64,000 bases of DNA, from NCBI RefSeq assembly GCF_005144585.1, contig NZ_SSMQ01000002.1:372001-436000 (forward strand). The letters run 5' to 3'. Shown piece after piece: positions 1 to 9,016 of the stretch (the stretch's first letter is position 1; each line of letters starts with the position of its first letter). Position numbers and translations under genes: made by a program. The DNA comes from Polyangium fumosum. Lineage in GTDB: Bacteria > Myxococcota_A > Polyangia > Polyangiales > Polyangiaceae. The notes beneath the pieces are model-generated. The model was not told the origin of the DNA. It did no database searches and saw nothing but the letters and a program-made list of their open reading frames with translations.

Positions 1-562
1 CGGCGTAGTCGGAGGGCTTGCACGAATCGCCGCCGGCGGTCGAGCAGGTCTTGATGGGGAAGCCGGGCGCGGGCGGGGCGCAGGGGCCGCAGGCGGCCGG
101 ACCGCAATCGGCGTCCACATTGCAGAATGGGATCACGGGACAGACGACCCCGCTCGACTGCGGGAAATACTGGATACCGACGCCGATCCCCGCGGCGGCA
201 GGCTGCTCGAGGAACGCCTTGAGGGCCGCCGTCGTCGAGCTCCACTTGGAGTTGTCCTTCATCGAGGAGGACTGGTCGAACATGATGTACATGTCGAGCG
301 GCACCTGCTGGGCCTGGTTTTTCGTGGCGGCGCAGCTATCGCCGCCGCCCGAGCCTGTGTTGCCGCCGGCGCCGGCCGGGATGAAGCCTCCGCCGTCGCC
401 GCCTTGGCCCCCGACGTTCCCCGCGCCGGAGCCATTGTCGCTGCCCGAATTGGCGAATTCGGTGTCGTTACCTGTCGCCGAACAAGCTGCGATCCACGCG
501 CCGGACAGCGCCGCCGCGCAAACGACCCTCGAAACACCCGAAGAAAAGAACCCGTTTCGCAT
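1..562 (-). CDS. von Willebrand factor A-domain lipoprotein, 3' end outside window
   Basis: The minus strand is open from the window edge up to an ATG at 562, preceded by a GGAGGG ribosome-binding site. The N-terminus has a hydrophobic signal ending in a lipobox-like AWIAAC, then a Gly-rich linker typical of myxobacterial lipoproteins. A vWA domain follows: the stretch LDMYIMFDQSSSMKDN has the DxSxS metal-binding (MIDAS) pattern. A Cys-rich segment follows before the edge. It is probably an outer-membrane-anchored adhesion or protein-binding protein; the ligand is unknown. The C-terminus is missing only because the window ends. Confidence 0.85.
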   Translation of the reverse strand, partial: MRNGFFSSGVSRVVCAAALSGAWIAACSATGNDTEFANSGSDNGSGAGNVGGQGGDGGGFIPAGAGGNTGSGGGDSCAATKNQAQQVPLDMYIMFDQSSSMKDNSKWSSTTAALKAFLEQPAAAGIGVGIQYFPQSSGVVCPVIPFCNVDADCGPAACGPCAPPAPGFPIKTCSTAGGDSCKPSDYA

Positions 563-1105
563 GCTTTTGCCCTCCGAACCGCGGATCGGAGCAGCCGAGC
601 GGGCGTCACGTCAAGCCTGGTGAGCGACGCGAGGTCACAAAAACGACGCGCTTCGGCCACGCATCCGCCAATGTCGTCGCAAATGTCCGTGACGAGCACC
701 CTCGCCGCCACGGAGGGTGAGCACGCCGCCCGCCGCCGCGGTGCGTCGGTCCGTCAGCGCAGCGCGCAACCCCGCCGGCGAGGCGCGTAGCCCCGCCGGC
801 GAGGCGCGTCGAAGATTTGGCCCGCGGTCCGCGGCGACGGTACCTCCCCTTCGATCATGGTGAACCTCGTCCCCGGCCCGGCGAGCGAGCGCACGCCCAA
901 GGGCCCCCCGCCTGCCAGCCGCGCCCGCCCGTTCCAGAAGGCTGCTGGCCCCGGTCTTTCCAGGTTCACCCGCGACGCGGCGCAATCCCGGAACCAACGC
1001 CTCGATATCAGCACTTTCCAGGTTCCCCGGGCGATGTCCACCCATCCTCTGCCTGCTCGCCTCGAATGGCGTGCCCGTTGCCCCACGGCGACCGGCGAGG
1101 CGATC
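563..1105. other. gene-free stretch
   Basis: No convincing gene is seen between the vWA lipoprotein start and the next plus-strand gene. The stretch must hold the promoter of the lipoprotein. Its one clear structure is a perfect-period 21-bp tandem duplication at 770-811. Several long open frames cross it but have no sensible protein character. Confidence 0.5.
770..811. repeat. 21-bp tandem duplication, two copies
   Basis: Two adjacent 21-bp copies, starting CCCCGCCGGCGAGG at 770 and 791, differ at one base near their ends. The period equals that of the two large arrays elsewhere in the window, although the unit sequence is different. Confidence 0.75.
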
Positions 1106-1573
1106 ATGGGTACACAGAGCACGCCCACGAGCGGACGCAGGAGCCTGGTCGGGAATACCCTCGTCACGGTGGGCGCGCTGTCGAGCGCGTTCGGGGCGGT
1201 CGGTTGGCTCTCCGCCCTGCGTTCCCCCTCGATCCTGACGCTCGCGCTCGGGTTTGTCCTTTATGGCATGCTCCCGGTCCTTTTGGGCGTCACCTTCGTG
1301 TGGCGTGGGCTCGGCATGATCGAGGAGGTCGAGTCCGCGCGGCGCGTGGACGCCGTGAGCCGCGCGGCGCTGCTCGACGCCCTGCGCGGCGGCGGCGCGA
1401 CGGCCCGCGAGGTCGCGGCCAAGCTCGGCATGCCGAACACGCGGGAAGCCGAGCGCGCGCTCGACCGCCTCGTGCGGGACGACCTCGCGAAGCTCGACGT
1501 CACGGACGACGGCGAGCTCGTCTACCGGCGCGACCCGGAGACGATCCTGCTCCAGGACCGCGACGTCAACTGA
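1106..1573 (+). CDS. small membrane protein with C-terminal winged-helix-like domain
   Basis: A 155-residue protein beginning MGTQSTPTSGRR; GGCGAGG lies just upstream of the ATG. Longer in-frame starts (for example 857) add sequence with no protein character. Two hydrophobic segments (about residues 17-38 and 45-68) are followed by a soluble helix-turn-helix-like region (AAKLGMPNTREAERALDRLV) of the kind seen in winged-helix domains. I do not recognise the family. It converges with the gene at 1579 with 5 bp between stops. It may be a membrane-tethered DNA- or protein-binding protein. Confidence 0.65.
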   Translation: MGTQSTPTSGRRSLVGNTLVTVGALSSAFGAVGWLSALRSPSILTLALGFVLYGMLPVLLGVTFVWRGLGMIEEVESARRVDAVSRAALLDALRGGGATAREVAAKLGMPNTREAERALDRLVRDDLAKLDVTDDGELVYRRDPETILLQDRDVN

Positions 1574-1578
1574 CCCTT

Positions 1579-2847
1579 TCAATCGAGGACGCGCCGCAGC
1601 GCTCGCTCGTCGAGCTCGCCCTCGGCCGCTTCTTCGAGCGCGTGTTTCATCGCGTCGTCCGCGCACGCCTCCGCGGCCACGCGAATGCGCTCGCGCCCGT
1701 CGGGGTGCTTGGCGATGCCGAGCGCCAGGGCCGCCCCGAGCCGCTGCCCCGGCGGCAGGTCCGGATCGTCGACCACGGCGACGAGCTCCTCGTACGTCAC
1801 GGCGGATTTTCGGTATCCCGCGTGGAGCAGGAGGGACTGGAGTTTGTCCTTCCATTCCGTGAACGACTTGCCCGCCGGATCGAGCTCCGCCCCGACCGGC
1901 GGACCGCCCGCGCCGTTCGACCCGAGCGCAATCGCGAGCCGCAGCCGGCCGGCCACCGCCAGGATGAAGCTCGGGTCGCCCGTCGCGACCTCGATCCGCT
2001 GGCCGGGCCTCCCGGCCTCGCCGACGACGAGGAACAACACGCGTGGCGTCTCCTCGACCGTGCAAACAAGCGAATGCGGGATCCATCGATCGTCGAAGCC
2101 GCTCCGGATGCGCAGCCCGTCGCTGCCGACGATGATCTCGCGCGGCATCACGAGCCGCACGATGAACACCATCGTGAGCATGACGCCCCACGCGAAGGCG
2201 AGCATGGGCCAATCGGCGGAGGGGTATTCCGTGATGAAATAGCCGAGCGGGAACGCCAGGAGGAGGCAGACGATCGGGAGGCTGAAGCACCCCGTGACGA
2301 GCGGCCGATACACCGAGCCGCTCAGGACGGCCACGCGCCGCCGCGACACGTCGATGCCGAGCCGGTCGAGGATCCGATGCGCCGCAATGCCGTCGGGGAC
2401 CTCGGCCGTGAGCACGCCGCCTCGGCGAAGGTAAAGCTCGACCCGCGGGCGCTTCCCATCGAGGAGCGTGCCCGGCAGGACGAGCCCGCCCTCGATGGCC
2501 GAGCGCGCGAAATGGCGCTCCTTTCCTCCCTGCACGACCACGAGGCCCTGGCCATCGATCCGAAGCACGCCGACGCTCCGCAGCGGGAGCGATAACGCCG
2601 TGAGGACGGCGCCGACGATCGACACGAGCGGCGCGACGAGGAGCCCGAGGGCGGCGAGGAAGAAGATCAGCACCGAGAGAGGCACCGACGCATCGGCCTT
2701 CGACGGCCCCACGATCGCCAGGATCGTCACGATGAGCCCGGGGAAGCCGACGAAGCCGCCGAAGCCCACGCGCATGAGCCACCCGCCGAGCCTGGGGCGG
2801 CGGTGTTCGATGGAGGAGCTCGCGACGACGAGGGGCTCTGCGCTCAT
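1579..2847 (-). CDS. multi-spanning membrane protein of unknown function
   Basis: A 422-residue protein starting MSAEPLVVASSS at 2847; the open frame upstream has antisense character, so the shorter start is preferred. Hydrophobic pairs at about residues 25-45, 55-85, 170-195 and 200-220 predict four to five membrane helices, separated by soluble regions resembling PH-like folds (GVLRIDGQGLVVVQGG; EIIVGSDGLRIRSG). The C-terminal 70 residues are helical, HEAT-like (LGAALALGIAKHPDGRERI). No enzymatic motif was found and the family is not recognised. It diverges from the phosphatase-like gene at 2911. Confidence 0.75.
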   Translation of the reverse strand: MSAEPLVVASSSIEHRRPRLGGWLMRVGFGGFVGFPGLIVTILAIVGPSKADASVPLSVLIFFLAALGLLVAPLVSIVGAVLTALSLPLRSVGVLRIDGQGLVVVQGGKERHFARSAIEGGLVLPGTLLDGKRPRVELYLRRGGVLTAEVPDGIAAHRILDRLGIDVSRRRVAVLSGSVYRPLVTGCFSLPIVCLLLAFPLGYFITEYPSADWPMLAFAWGVMLTMVFIVRLVMPREIIVGSDGLRIRSGFDDRWIPHSLVCTVEETPRVLFLVVGEAGRPGQRIEVATGDPSFILAVAGRLRLAIALGSNGAGGPPVGAELDPAGKSFTEWKDKLQSLLLHAGYRKSAVTYEELVAVVDDPDLPPGQRLGAALALGIAKHPDGRERIRVAAEACADDAMKHALEEAAEGELDERALRRVLD

Positions 2848-2910
2848 GACGGCCGCGCGGCGGAGCCTATCATAACGACATCCGCGAACGAATTGTGTAC
2901 ATTGCGCTCC

Positions 2911-4083
2911 ATGGCTGACTTCGGACGCTCTCTTTCGCGGACGTGGCGCCTCGTCGCCTCGTCTCTCGTCCTGTGCTGCCTCGGGCCTCTCGCGATCGTG
3001 AGCTGTAGCTCGGGGGACGCGGTGAACACGTCCACGAGCACGGGCGGTACGGCGACCACCGGCGCGGGCGCGGCGGGCGCAGGCGGCGCGGGGAATGGGG
3101 GCGCCGGGAGCGGCGGCGCCGGGGCCACGGGTGGTGCAGGCGGGGCGGGTGGTGCAGGCGGGACGGGCAGCTCGTCGACGTCGAGCACGGGCCATGGCGG
3201 CGCGGGCGGAGGCCCGGGGGCGAAGGTGGTCCGTCTGCTCGCGATCGGCGACACGGGCGAGGGCAACGAGGCCCAGCACGCCGTCGCCGATCGAATGAAC
3301 GAGAAATGCGAGAAGGTGGGCGGCTGCGACGCCGTGCTCGTGAACGGCGACAACTTCTACGACAACGGCGTGGCGAGCGTGGACGACCCGCAATGGGGCG
3401 AGAAGTTCGAGGCGCCCTACGACCGGCCGAACCTCCACGGCGTGCCGTTCTACGTGGTGCTCGGCAACCACGACCACGGCCCCACGTCGAGCGGGAACAA
3501 GCAAGCGCAGATCGACTACGCGTCGTTGCCGCTCGGGAGCGGCCCCGGGATGCGGCCGAGCGACAAATGGCACATGCCCGCGGCGTGGTACGACGTGACG
3601 ATCGGCCACGTGCACCTCTTCGCGCTCGACACGGTCGATTTCCTGAACGGGACGCAGAAAGACCAGATGAGCGCGAAGGTGAAGACCTCGAAGGCGACGT
3701 GGAAGATCGTCTTCGGCCACCACCCGCGGTTCACCTCGGGCGAGCATTTCTGGGACAACAACCTGCTCGGCATCGCGGGGATGTTCGCGTTCCAGAAGGC
3801 CGTCTATTGCGGCGCGGACATGTTCATGACCGGGCATGACCACAACCTGGAGTTCATCGACAAGGGCCGCGACGGCGACTGCCCCGGCACGCATTTCGTG
3901 GTGAGCGGCGCAGGCGCGAAGACGCGCGACACGTTCGAGTTCGTCCCGAAGGACGAGAAGCAGCTCTACTTCTCGGACGCCGTCGAAGGGTTCGCGTACA
4001 TGGAGTTCGACGGGCCGAAGCTCTCGTTCGAGTTCATCGACAGAAGCGGGGCCGTGGTCTTCTCGAAGACGATGACGAAATGA
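2911..4083 (+). CDS. acid-phosphatase-like metallophosphoesterase lipoprotein
   Basis: A 390-residue exported lipoprotein: N-terminal signal with lipobox LAIVSC, a long Gly/Ala/Thr linker (about residues 35-100), then a calcineurin-like phosphoesterase domain. The metal-binding motifs are all visible in order: GDTGEG, NGDNFYDNG, GNHDH, FGHHP and TGHDH. The GDNFYDNG signature is close to purple (tartrate-resistant) acid phosphatases. It probably hydrolyses phosphomonoesters at the cell surface. Its stop codon overlaps the start of the parvulin gene (ATGA), so the two are probably co-translated. Confidence 0.88.
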   Translation: MADFGRSLSRTWRLVASSLVLCCLGPLAIVSCSSGDAVNTSTSTGGTATTGAGAAGAGGAGNGGAGSGGAGATGGAGGAGGAGGTGSSSTSSTGHGGAGGGPGAKVVRLLAIGDTGEGNEAQHAVADRMNEKCEKVGGCDAVLVNGDNFYDNGVASVDDPQWGEKFEAPYDRPNLHGVPFYVVLGNHDHGPTSSGNKQAQIDYASLPLGSGPGMRPSDKWHMPAAWYDVTIGHVHLFALDTVDFLNGTQKDQMSAKVKTSKATWKIVFGHHPRFTSGEHFWDNNLLGIAGMFAFQKAVYCGADMFMTGHDHNLEFIDKGRDGDCPGTHFVVSGAGAKTRDTFEFVPKDEKQLYFSDAVEGFAYMEFDGPKLSFEFIDRSGAVVFSKTMTK

Positions 4084-4604
4084 GGATCCCCATGCTCTCC
4101 CCGCGCTCTCTGCTCCTGCTCGTTCCCGCGCTGCTCCTCGCCTGCCAGGATCCGCCGCCGCCGGCCCCCGCGCCCGCCACGTCCGCGGCCCCCGCGGCCG
4201 CGCCCACGCCCACCCCCACGCCGACGGCGGCGCCCGCGCCCACGCCCGAGAAGGCCGCGGCCGCGCCGGAAAAACCCCCGGAGTCGATCGCGGCCCAGCA
4301 CGTGCTCGTCGCGTACAAGGGCGCGAAGAACGCGCCGAAGACGGTGACGCGCTCGAAGGCGGACGCGAAAAAGCGGGCGGAGGAGGTCGCCGCCAAGGCG
4401 AAGGCCGGCGACGATTTCACGGCGCTCGTGAAGGAGTATTCGGACGACGCGGCGACGGTGGAGAGGCTCGGCAGCCTCGGGAAGTTCAAGCCGGAGGGAA
4501 TGGTCAAACCCTTCAGCGACGCGGCGTTCGCGCTGAAGGTGGACGAGACGAGCGGCGTGGTGGAGACGCCGTTCGGGTTTCACGTGATCAAGCGCAACCA
4601 GTGA
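4080..4604 (+). CDS. parvulin-type peptidyl-prolyl isomerase lipoprotein
   Basis: A 174-residue lipoprotein: signal with lipobox LLLAC, a Pro/Ala-rich linker, then one parvulin (PpiC) domain from about residue 70. Diagnostic stretches are AAQHVLVAYKG, DDFTALVKEYSDD, LGSLGKFKPEGMVKPF and ETPFGFHVIKR. It should catalyse cis-trans isomerisation of prolyl bonds in envelope proteins. The ATG overlaps the stop of the upstream phosphatase-like gene by 4 nt, which fixes the start and suggests they are expressed together. It may assist folding of that neighbour, though this is inference. Confidence 0.9.
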   Translation: MRIPMLSPRSLLLLVPALLLACQDPPPPAPAPATSAAPAAAPTPTPTPTAAPAPTPEKAAAAPEKPPESIAAQHVLVAYKGAKNAPKTVTRSKADAKKRAEEVAAKAKAGDDFTALVKEYSDDAATVERLGSLGKFKPEGMVKPFSDAAFALKVDETSGVVETPFGFHVIKRNQ

Positions 4605-4616
4605 AACCCGCTCGGT

Positions 4617-6536
4617 TCACCCGCCCTTCCACTCCGTCCGTTGCACGACGGGCAATTGCAACGCGCGCTCGCGGTCGAGGTCGAGCGAGCCGAGGTGAAT
4701 CGCGAGCGGCGATTGCACCCACTTGAAGATCGACTGCGTGAACAGGCGCGCGAACTTCTCCGCCCACAGGGCGAGCTGCGCCGGATCCCGATCCGGGAAC
4801 ACGCTCGTGAGCGCGAGCGCGACCTCGTTCGGCGCGAGTTTTTCCGCGCCGTAGAGGTAGAGGCACGCGTCGAGCACCTCGAACGGCATGAGCTCGGCCT
4901 CGCCCGACTGGTTCGCCGCGAGCTCGGGGCCCGCCGTCGTGTCCAGCGTCGCGCGGATGCCCGGATAACCAAACCGCTTCTCCAGGCGTTCGAGCAGCGC
5001 GATGACCACGGTCTTCGGCAGGTTCGCGATCACGCTGAAGGCGCCCTCCAGATCCCCACCGACGGTCGTGTACCCGAGCGCCTTTTCGCTCATGTTCCCC
5101 GTCTGCAGGAAGAGCGCGCCGCTCGTGTTCGACCAGTTCCACATGCGCTGGCCACGAATCCGCGCCTGCACGTTCTGCTTCGTGAGCTCGGTCGGCTCGG
5201 GCCCGCCCGGTCCGAGCAGGGTGCGCGTCGCGTCGAGCTCGCGCACGAACGCGTCCTCGATCGGCACGATCATGAACGAGACGCTGAGGTCAGCACAGAT
5301 GCGCGCAGCCGCGTTCTGCGTGGCGTCGCTCGAATACCGCGACGGCATGTAGAACGCGCTGATCATGGAGCCCGCCGCCTCGCGAAGCGCCGCGCCTTCG
5401 AGGTCGGGGTGGAGCAGCTCGGCGGCGCGATGCGCGACGAGCAAGGTGAGCAGCGAGTCACGCCCGCCCGAGAGCGCGAGGCCGATGCGGCGGAACGCGC
5501 CGATCTTGCGATAGTAGTCGGCGACGCCGAGCGCGAGCGCGTCGTAGAAATCGTCGAGCAGCTCCTCGCGCGGCGTCTTCACCGGCAGGTTCGCCGAGGG
5601 CAAGAAGAACGAGGTCCCGGGCGGCGGCGCGGGGTAACGCAGCTTCGAGCGATCGGCCGTCTTCTCGTGAAGAGCGGTCACGGGCACGGGCGTCTGCTCG
5701 CGCCGGAAGGCTTCGAGGTCGCTTCTCCAGGTGCTCGCCTCGCGGCGGCTGCGGATCGTGCGATCGAGGTCGACGACCGTCGCGGCGTATCCCTCACGGA
5801 AGCGCGTCGCCTCCAGCATGGGCCGGCCGTTCTGATTGACGAACCCGCCGCCGTCGAAGACGAGGCCGTCGTTGGCGCCGACGAGGTTCGCGTACGCGAT
5901 CGTGCACTGGTTGTCCGCGGCCCGCGTCGCGATCATCTCCCGCCGCGTGCCCACGACGCCCGCGCGGAACGGCGAGGCCGAGAGGTTGCAGACGATCTCC
6001 GCGCCCGAATAACAACGCCGCCGCATCGGGCCGTCCGGCGACCAGATGTCCTCGCAGACCTCGATCGCGAGGAGGCCGAAATCGAACTGGAAGATCCGAT
6101 CGCCGCAGAACACGCCACGCGCATCGAGGTCCAAGCCGGGCACGCCGCGCGAGAAGACACGCGCCTCGTAGAAGACGTTGTACGTCGGGAGTTTTTCCTT
6201 CGGCACGAACGCGCGGATCTTCCCGCCGTGCACGAGCGCGCCGACGTTGAAGAGGTCGCCGTCGACGCCGACGGTCAGGCCGAGGACGAACACCGTGCGC
6301 AGCCGCGCGGTCTCCACGGCGAAGCGCTCGAGCTCGCGCCGCTGGCTCTCCACGAACGCCTGCCACTGCACGAGGTCCTCCGCCGCGTACCCGCCGACGA
6401 CCTGCTCCGGGAACACCGCGAGCGTGACGTCGTCCTCGGCCATCGCCGTCGCGAGGCGGATGCACCGATCCACGTTCGAGCGGACGGCGCCGATCGTCGC
6501 GTTCACGCTGGCAACCCCGATCTTTACGAGCCTCAT
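4617..6536 (-). CDS. nadE: glutamine-dependent NAD(+) synthetase
   Basis: A 639-residue cytoplasmic enzyme that amidates nicotinic acid adenine dinucleotide to NAD, the last step of NAD biosynthesis. The N-terminal half is a nitrilase-type glutaminase: catalytic Glu in VFPEQ (E44), Lys in VPKEKLPTYN, and Cys in IEVCEDIW. The C-terminal half is an ATP-pyrophosphatase synthetase with the PP-loop SGGRDS and the downstream TGNMSEKALGY motif. The start MRLVKIGVASVN fits the family; a longer frame to 6749 adds unrelated sequence. It converges with the parvulin gene. Confidence 0.95.
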   Translation of the reverse strand: MRLVKIGVASVNATIGAVRSNVDRCIRLATAMAEDDVTLAVFPEQVVGGYAAEDLVQWQAFVESQRRELERFAVETARLRTVFVLGLTVGVDGDLFNVGALVHGGKIRAFVPKEKLPTYNVFYEARVFSRGVPGLDLDARGVFCGDRIFQFDFGLLAIEVCEDIWSPDGPMRRRCYSGAEIVCNLSASPFRAGVVGTRREMIATRAADNQCTIAYANLVGANDGLVFDGGGFVNQNGRPMLEATRFREGYAATVVDLDRTIRSRREASTWRSDLEAFRREQTPVPVTALHEKTADRSKLRYPAPPPGTSFFLPSANLPVKTPREELLDDFYDALALGVADYYRKIGAFRRIGLALSGGRDSLLTLLVAHRAAELLHPDLEGAALREAAGSMISAFYMPSRYSSDATQNAAARICADLSVSFMIVPIEDAFVRELDATRTLLGPGGPEPTELTKQNVQARIRGQRMWNWSNTSGALFLQTGNMSEKALGYTTVGGDLEGAFSVIANLPKTVVIALLERLEKRFGYPGIRATLDTTAGPELAANQSGEAELMPFEVLDACLYLYGAEKLAPNEVALALTSVFPDRDPAQLALWAEKFARLFTQSIFKWVQSPLAIHLGSLDLDRERALQLPVVQRTEWKGG

Positions 6537-6870
6537 GGGGGCCGAGCGTAGCAGTGGGATGGCGCGAGCGTCAGCCCGGCGCGCGGGGCGTTCGTGGCTG
6601 CCACGACGGCGAGGATCGGCCGGCAGAAGAGGACGATGGAGGCGCGAGGTGCTTGCCCAGACATGCGCCGCCTCCATCGCCCACTTCTGCCGGTCGTTCA
6701 TCGAAAAAAGTCCCGCCCGAGCCCGCGTATGGCGCCCCATTCGTTTCATGAGGCCGGGAGCAGAGCGTTCGGCTCGGGCGGGAGGGCGACGCGCATCGCC
6801 GCCTCATCCCTGATAGTTCCTGCCGGGCCACGAACCCTCCCGCGTTCGATCGCTTTTCTGCGAGGGTGTT
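6537..6870. other. gene-free stretch
   Basis: Between the nadE start and the end of the sigma-factor gene I see no gene. It should contain the nadE promoter. Open frames crossing it on both strands look like GC-rich noise. Confidence 0.45.
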
Positions 6871-7812
6871 CTAAGGCTGGAGCAGGTGCCCAAAAAGCGC
6901 GCGCGCATGCAGGGGGTCGCGCGGGTACATCCGGAAGTAACGCACGAGGGCGGCGCGAGCGGCCTCTTGGTCTCCGTGCGCAGCGGCGTGCTCGACCTCT
7001 GCAACCAGCGCGCGTGGCCGGCTCGTGTTCAAGGCATCCACGCACGAGCAGAGCGGCGCGGGCGCGGGCGCGGGCGCGGGTGGCGGGTCTTCTGCGACGG
7101 CTCCGGCGTTCACGTTCACCTGCACGGCGGGCGAGGAAGACCGGGCGGTCTCCAGGACTTGGGGCGGCTTCATGAGGCCGTAGGCGACGCCGGCAAGGCC
7201 GGCGGTGCAGACGAGCACCTCCGCTGTGCGGCGTCCCCATTCCGCGGGACGCGCTGCGGAGCCCGCCAGGATCGCCGCCATGAACGGGCGCAGCTCGCTC
7301 TCGTACCCACGAAGAAGCTCGCGCGCCTGGGCACAGGCCCGCGAGAGGCGTGAGCGCGCGGTGCCTTCGGGAATGCCGAGAGCTTCGGCGATCTCCCCTT
7401 CGGAGAGCTCGTCGAAGACATGCGCGTACAGCACATCGCGCAAACGCGGGTCCATGCTGCGCAGGCGCCGGTCGATGAGCTGAACCATCTCCTTTCGGGC
7501 GAGGAGCGCTGCGGGCGAGGGCGCGGCCGACGCCACCCGCAGCGCGTCGTCGGGGTCGCCCCAGGAGGTGTTGCCCTCCTCGGCGACGCCTTTCTTGTGT
7601 CGAAAGGACTCGTTTTTCGCGATTCGATAGAGCCACGTCGAGAGCTTCCCCCGCTCGGGGTCGTAGCGGTCGGCGTGTGCGACGCCGATGTCGAGCACCC
7701 TCTGCGCAAGATCATCGGCGTCGGCCGGTTGATGTTCCCAGTGGAGAAACCAGCGGACCAGGCGAGGACGGAGCGCGAGAATGGCGACGCGCACGTCATT
7801 CGGGTGGCTCAT
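6871..7812 (-). CDS. ECF-type sigma factor with C-terminal membrane extension
   Basis: A 313-residue sigma-70-family protein. Region 2 (about residues 10-75) includes DADDLAQRVLDIG and KLSTWLYRIAKNESFRHKK; region 4 (about 115-170) includes IAEALGIPEGTARSRLSRAC, a classic helix-turn-helix. Unusually a C-terminal extension follows, with one hydrophobic helix (VLVCTAGLAGVAYGLM, about residues 205-220) and a Pro/Ala-rich tail ending in a short helical repeat. This suggests membrane tethering and built-in anti-sigma-like control. It is the last gene of a three-gene minus-strand operon (10099 to 6871). Confidence 0.88.
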   Translation of the reverse strand: MSHPNDVRVAILALRPRLVRWFLHWEHQPADADDLAQRVLDIGVAHADRYDPERGKLSTWLYRIAKNESFRHKKGVAEEGNTSWGDPDDALRVASAAPSPAALLARKEMVQLIDRRLRSMDPRLRDVLYAHVFDELSEGEIAEALGIPEGTARSRLSRACAQARELLRGYESELRPFMAAILAGSAARPAEWGRRTAEVLVCTAGLAGVAYGLMKPPQVLETARSSSPAVQVNVNAGAVAEDPPPAPAPAPAPLCSCVDALNTSRPRALVAEVEHAAAHGDQEAARAALVRYFRMYPRDPLHARALFGHLLQP

Positions 7813-7856
7813 GCCACTGGTAGGATCCGCGTCGAGCAGATCCCTCCCGAGAATCG

Positions 7857-9005
7857 TCAGGGCTCGCAACAAAAAGTGACGGGACCCGTCGGCGTGGCCG
7901 TCCCCTCCGGACCGCCCCCGCTCGCAGCACACGCGCCAGGGTCGTACATGAAGTCGGTCACGCGCTTGCTCCCGAGGGCTCGGTCCTCGCGGCTCATGTC
8001 GACACATGCCCCTTCTTCCGAGGAGATCGACGTGCCGAGGAGGAACACGCCGCACGCGTCGTCCTTGAATACGGTCGCCGTTGCCGTGCACGAGCTGCCC
8101 TCGACGGGCCCGCAGGAGCAAGCTGCGCACGTCCTCGTGTCCACCTTGTTTCGGTAGAAGAGGTGGCGCTCCGAATAACCCGTGGTCGGGCAGACGACGT
8201 CGCCCTCGGCGGCGACGCAATAATGGAAGCCGGGCGCGGCCTTCGGGACGCACATCTCGTCCGTCTCGCACCCGGCCCAGGCCATGGCGGTGAGCCCTTC
8301 GCATGCGATGGCGATCTCCTCCCAAGAGGTGGCGGGGATCGGCAAGGTCGACGGGGGCGTCGGTGCGCAGCTCTCGCCGAGCTTCTGGACGGGTCCGATC
8401 GCAATGGACTGGATACACGACACGCCCTCGCAGTCGAGGTCCGCCGGGACGGCGTTCTCCGCCGTGCAGGCGCCGTCCCACGCGTCGGGTGGGGCGAAGG
8501 AGGTCTCGACGGAACCCGACGCGAGATCGCAGATCGCCGCCTGCGCGACGAACGTGCTTGGTGGCGCGCAGGCGCCCGTCGATGCGCCGCACGTGCAGTC
8601 GGGGCACGCGAGCGGTGGAACGACGAGGCCCGCATATCGGACGAACTGCGGCAACATGCCGCTCGGGCAAGCAGCAGGGTTTTGCGCGGGGCCAAACCAC
8701 ACATGGTGCGGATCGGTGAATGAGTAATCCGTCGGGCGGAGCGGGACGCATTCGCCCTCGCATGGTGGACCTGCATCGTCCGCGCCGGCCTCCTCTTCTT
8801 CTCCGTCGTCGGGCTGCGTGGCGCCGTCTCCTTCCTGGGAGGTCCCCGCATCGCCTGGGCCGGCGTCCGCGTCGGCACAAGGAATGTGCCGACCTTCGTT
8901 ATCGGTACACCAGGGAACCTCCACCGTGATGCCGTCCGTGTAACACGCGCCAAGCAGGGCGGCGGCAGCGAGCGTGATGAAATACGCGACGTTGGTCACG
9001 CGCAT
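7857..9005 (-). CDS. Cys-rich secreted lipoprotein of unknown function
   Basis: A 382-residue protein with a signal and lipobox LLGAC, an acidic Asp/Glu-rich linker (about residues 40-75), and a long domain with many evenly spread cysteines (for example CPDCTCGAST, CAACSCGPVEGSSC), implying an oxidised surface protein. An AGGAG ribosome-binding site precedes ATG 9005. No enzymatic signature is seen. It lies 11 nt after the outer-membrane-like gene and 44 nt before the sigma gene, so the three are probably co-transcribed. It may be a surface sensor or target of the sigma factor. Confidence 0.8.
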   Translation of the reverse strand: MRVTNVAYFITLAAAALLGACYTDGITVEVPWCTDNEGRHIPCADADAGPGDAGTSQEGDGATQPDDGEEEEAGADDAGPPCEGECVPLRPTDYSFTDPHHVWFGPAQNPAACPSGMLPQFVRYAGLVVPPLACPDCTCGASTGACAPPSTFVAQAAICDLASGSVETSFAPPDAWDGACTAENAVPADLDCEGVSCIQSIAIGPVQKLGESCAPTPPSTLPIPATSWEEIAIACEGLTAMAWAGCETDEMCVPKAAPGFHYCVAAEGDVVCPTTGYSERHLFYRNKVDTRTCAACSCGPVEGSSCTATATVFKDDACGVFLLGTSISSEEGACVDMSREDRALGSKRVTDFMYDPGACAASGGGPEGTATPTGPVTFCCEP

Positions 9006-9016
9006 GTTCGACTCTC

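Noticed and set aside
18-623. Plus-strand open frame at the left end
   Set aside because: It is the shadow of the vWA lipoprotein on the minus strand, which has a signal, MIDAS motif and ribosome-binding site.
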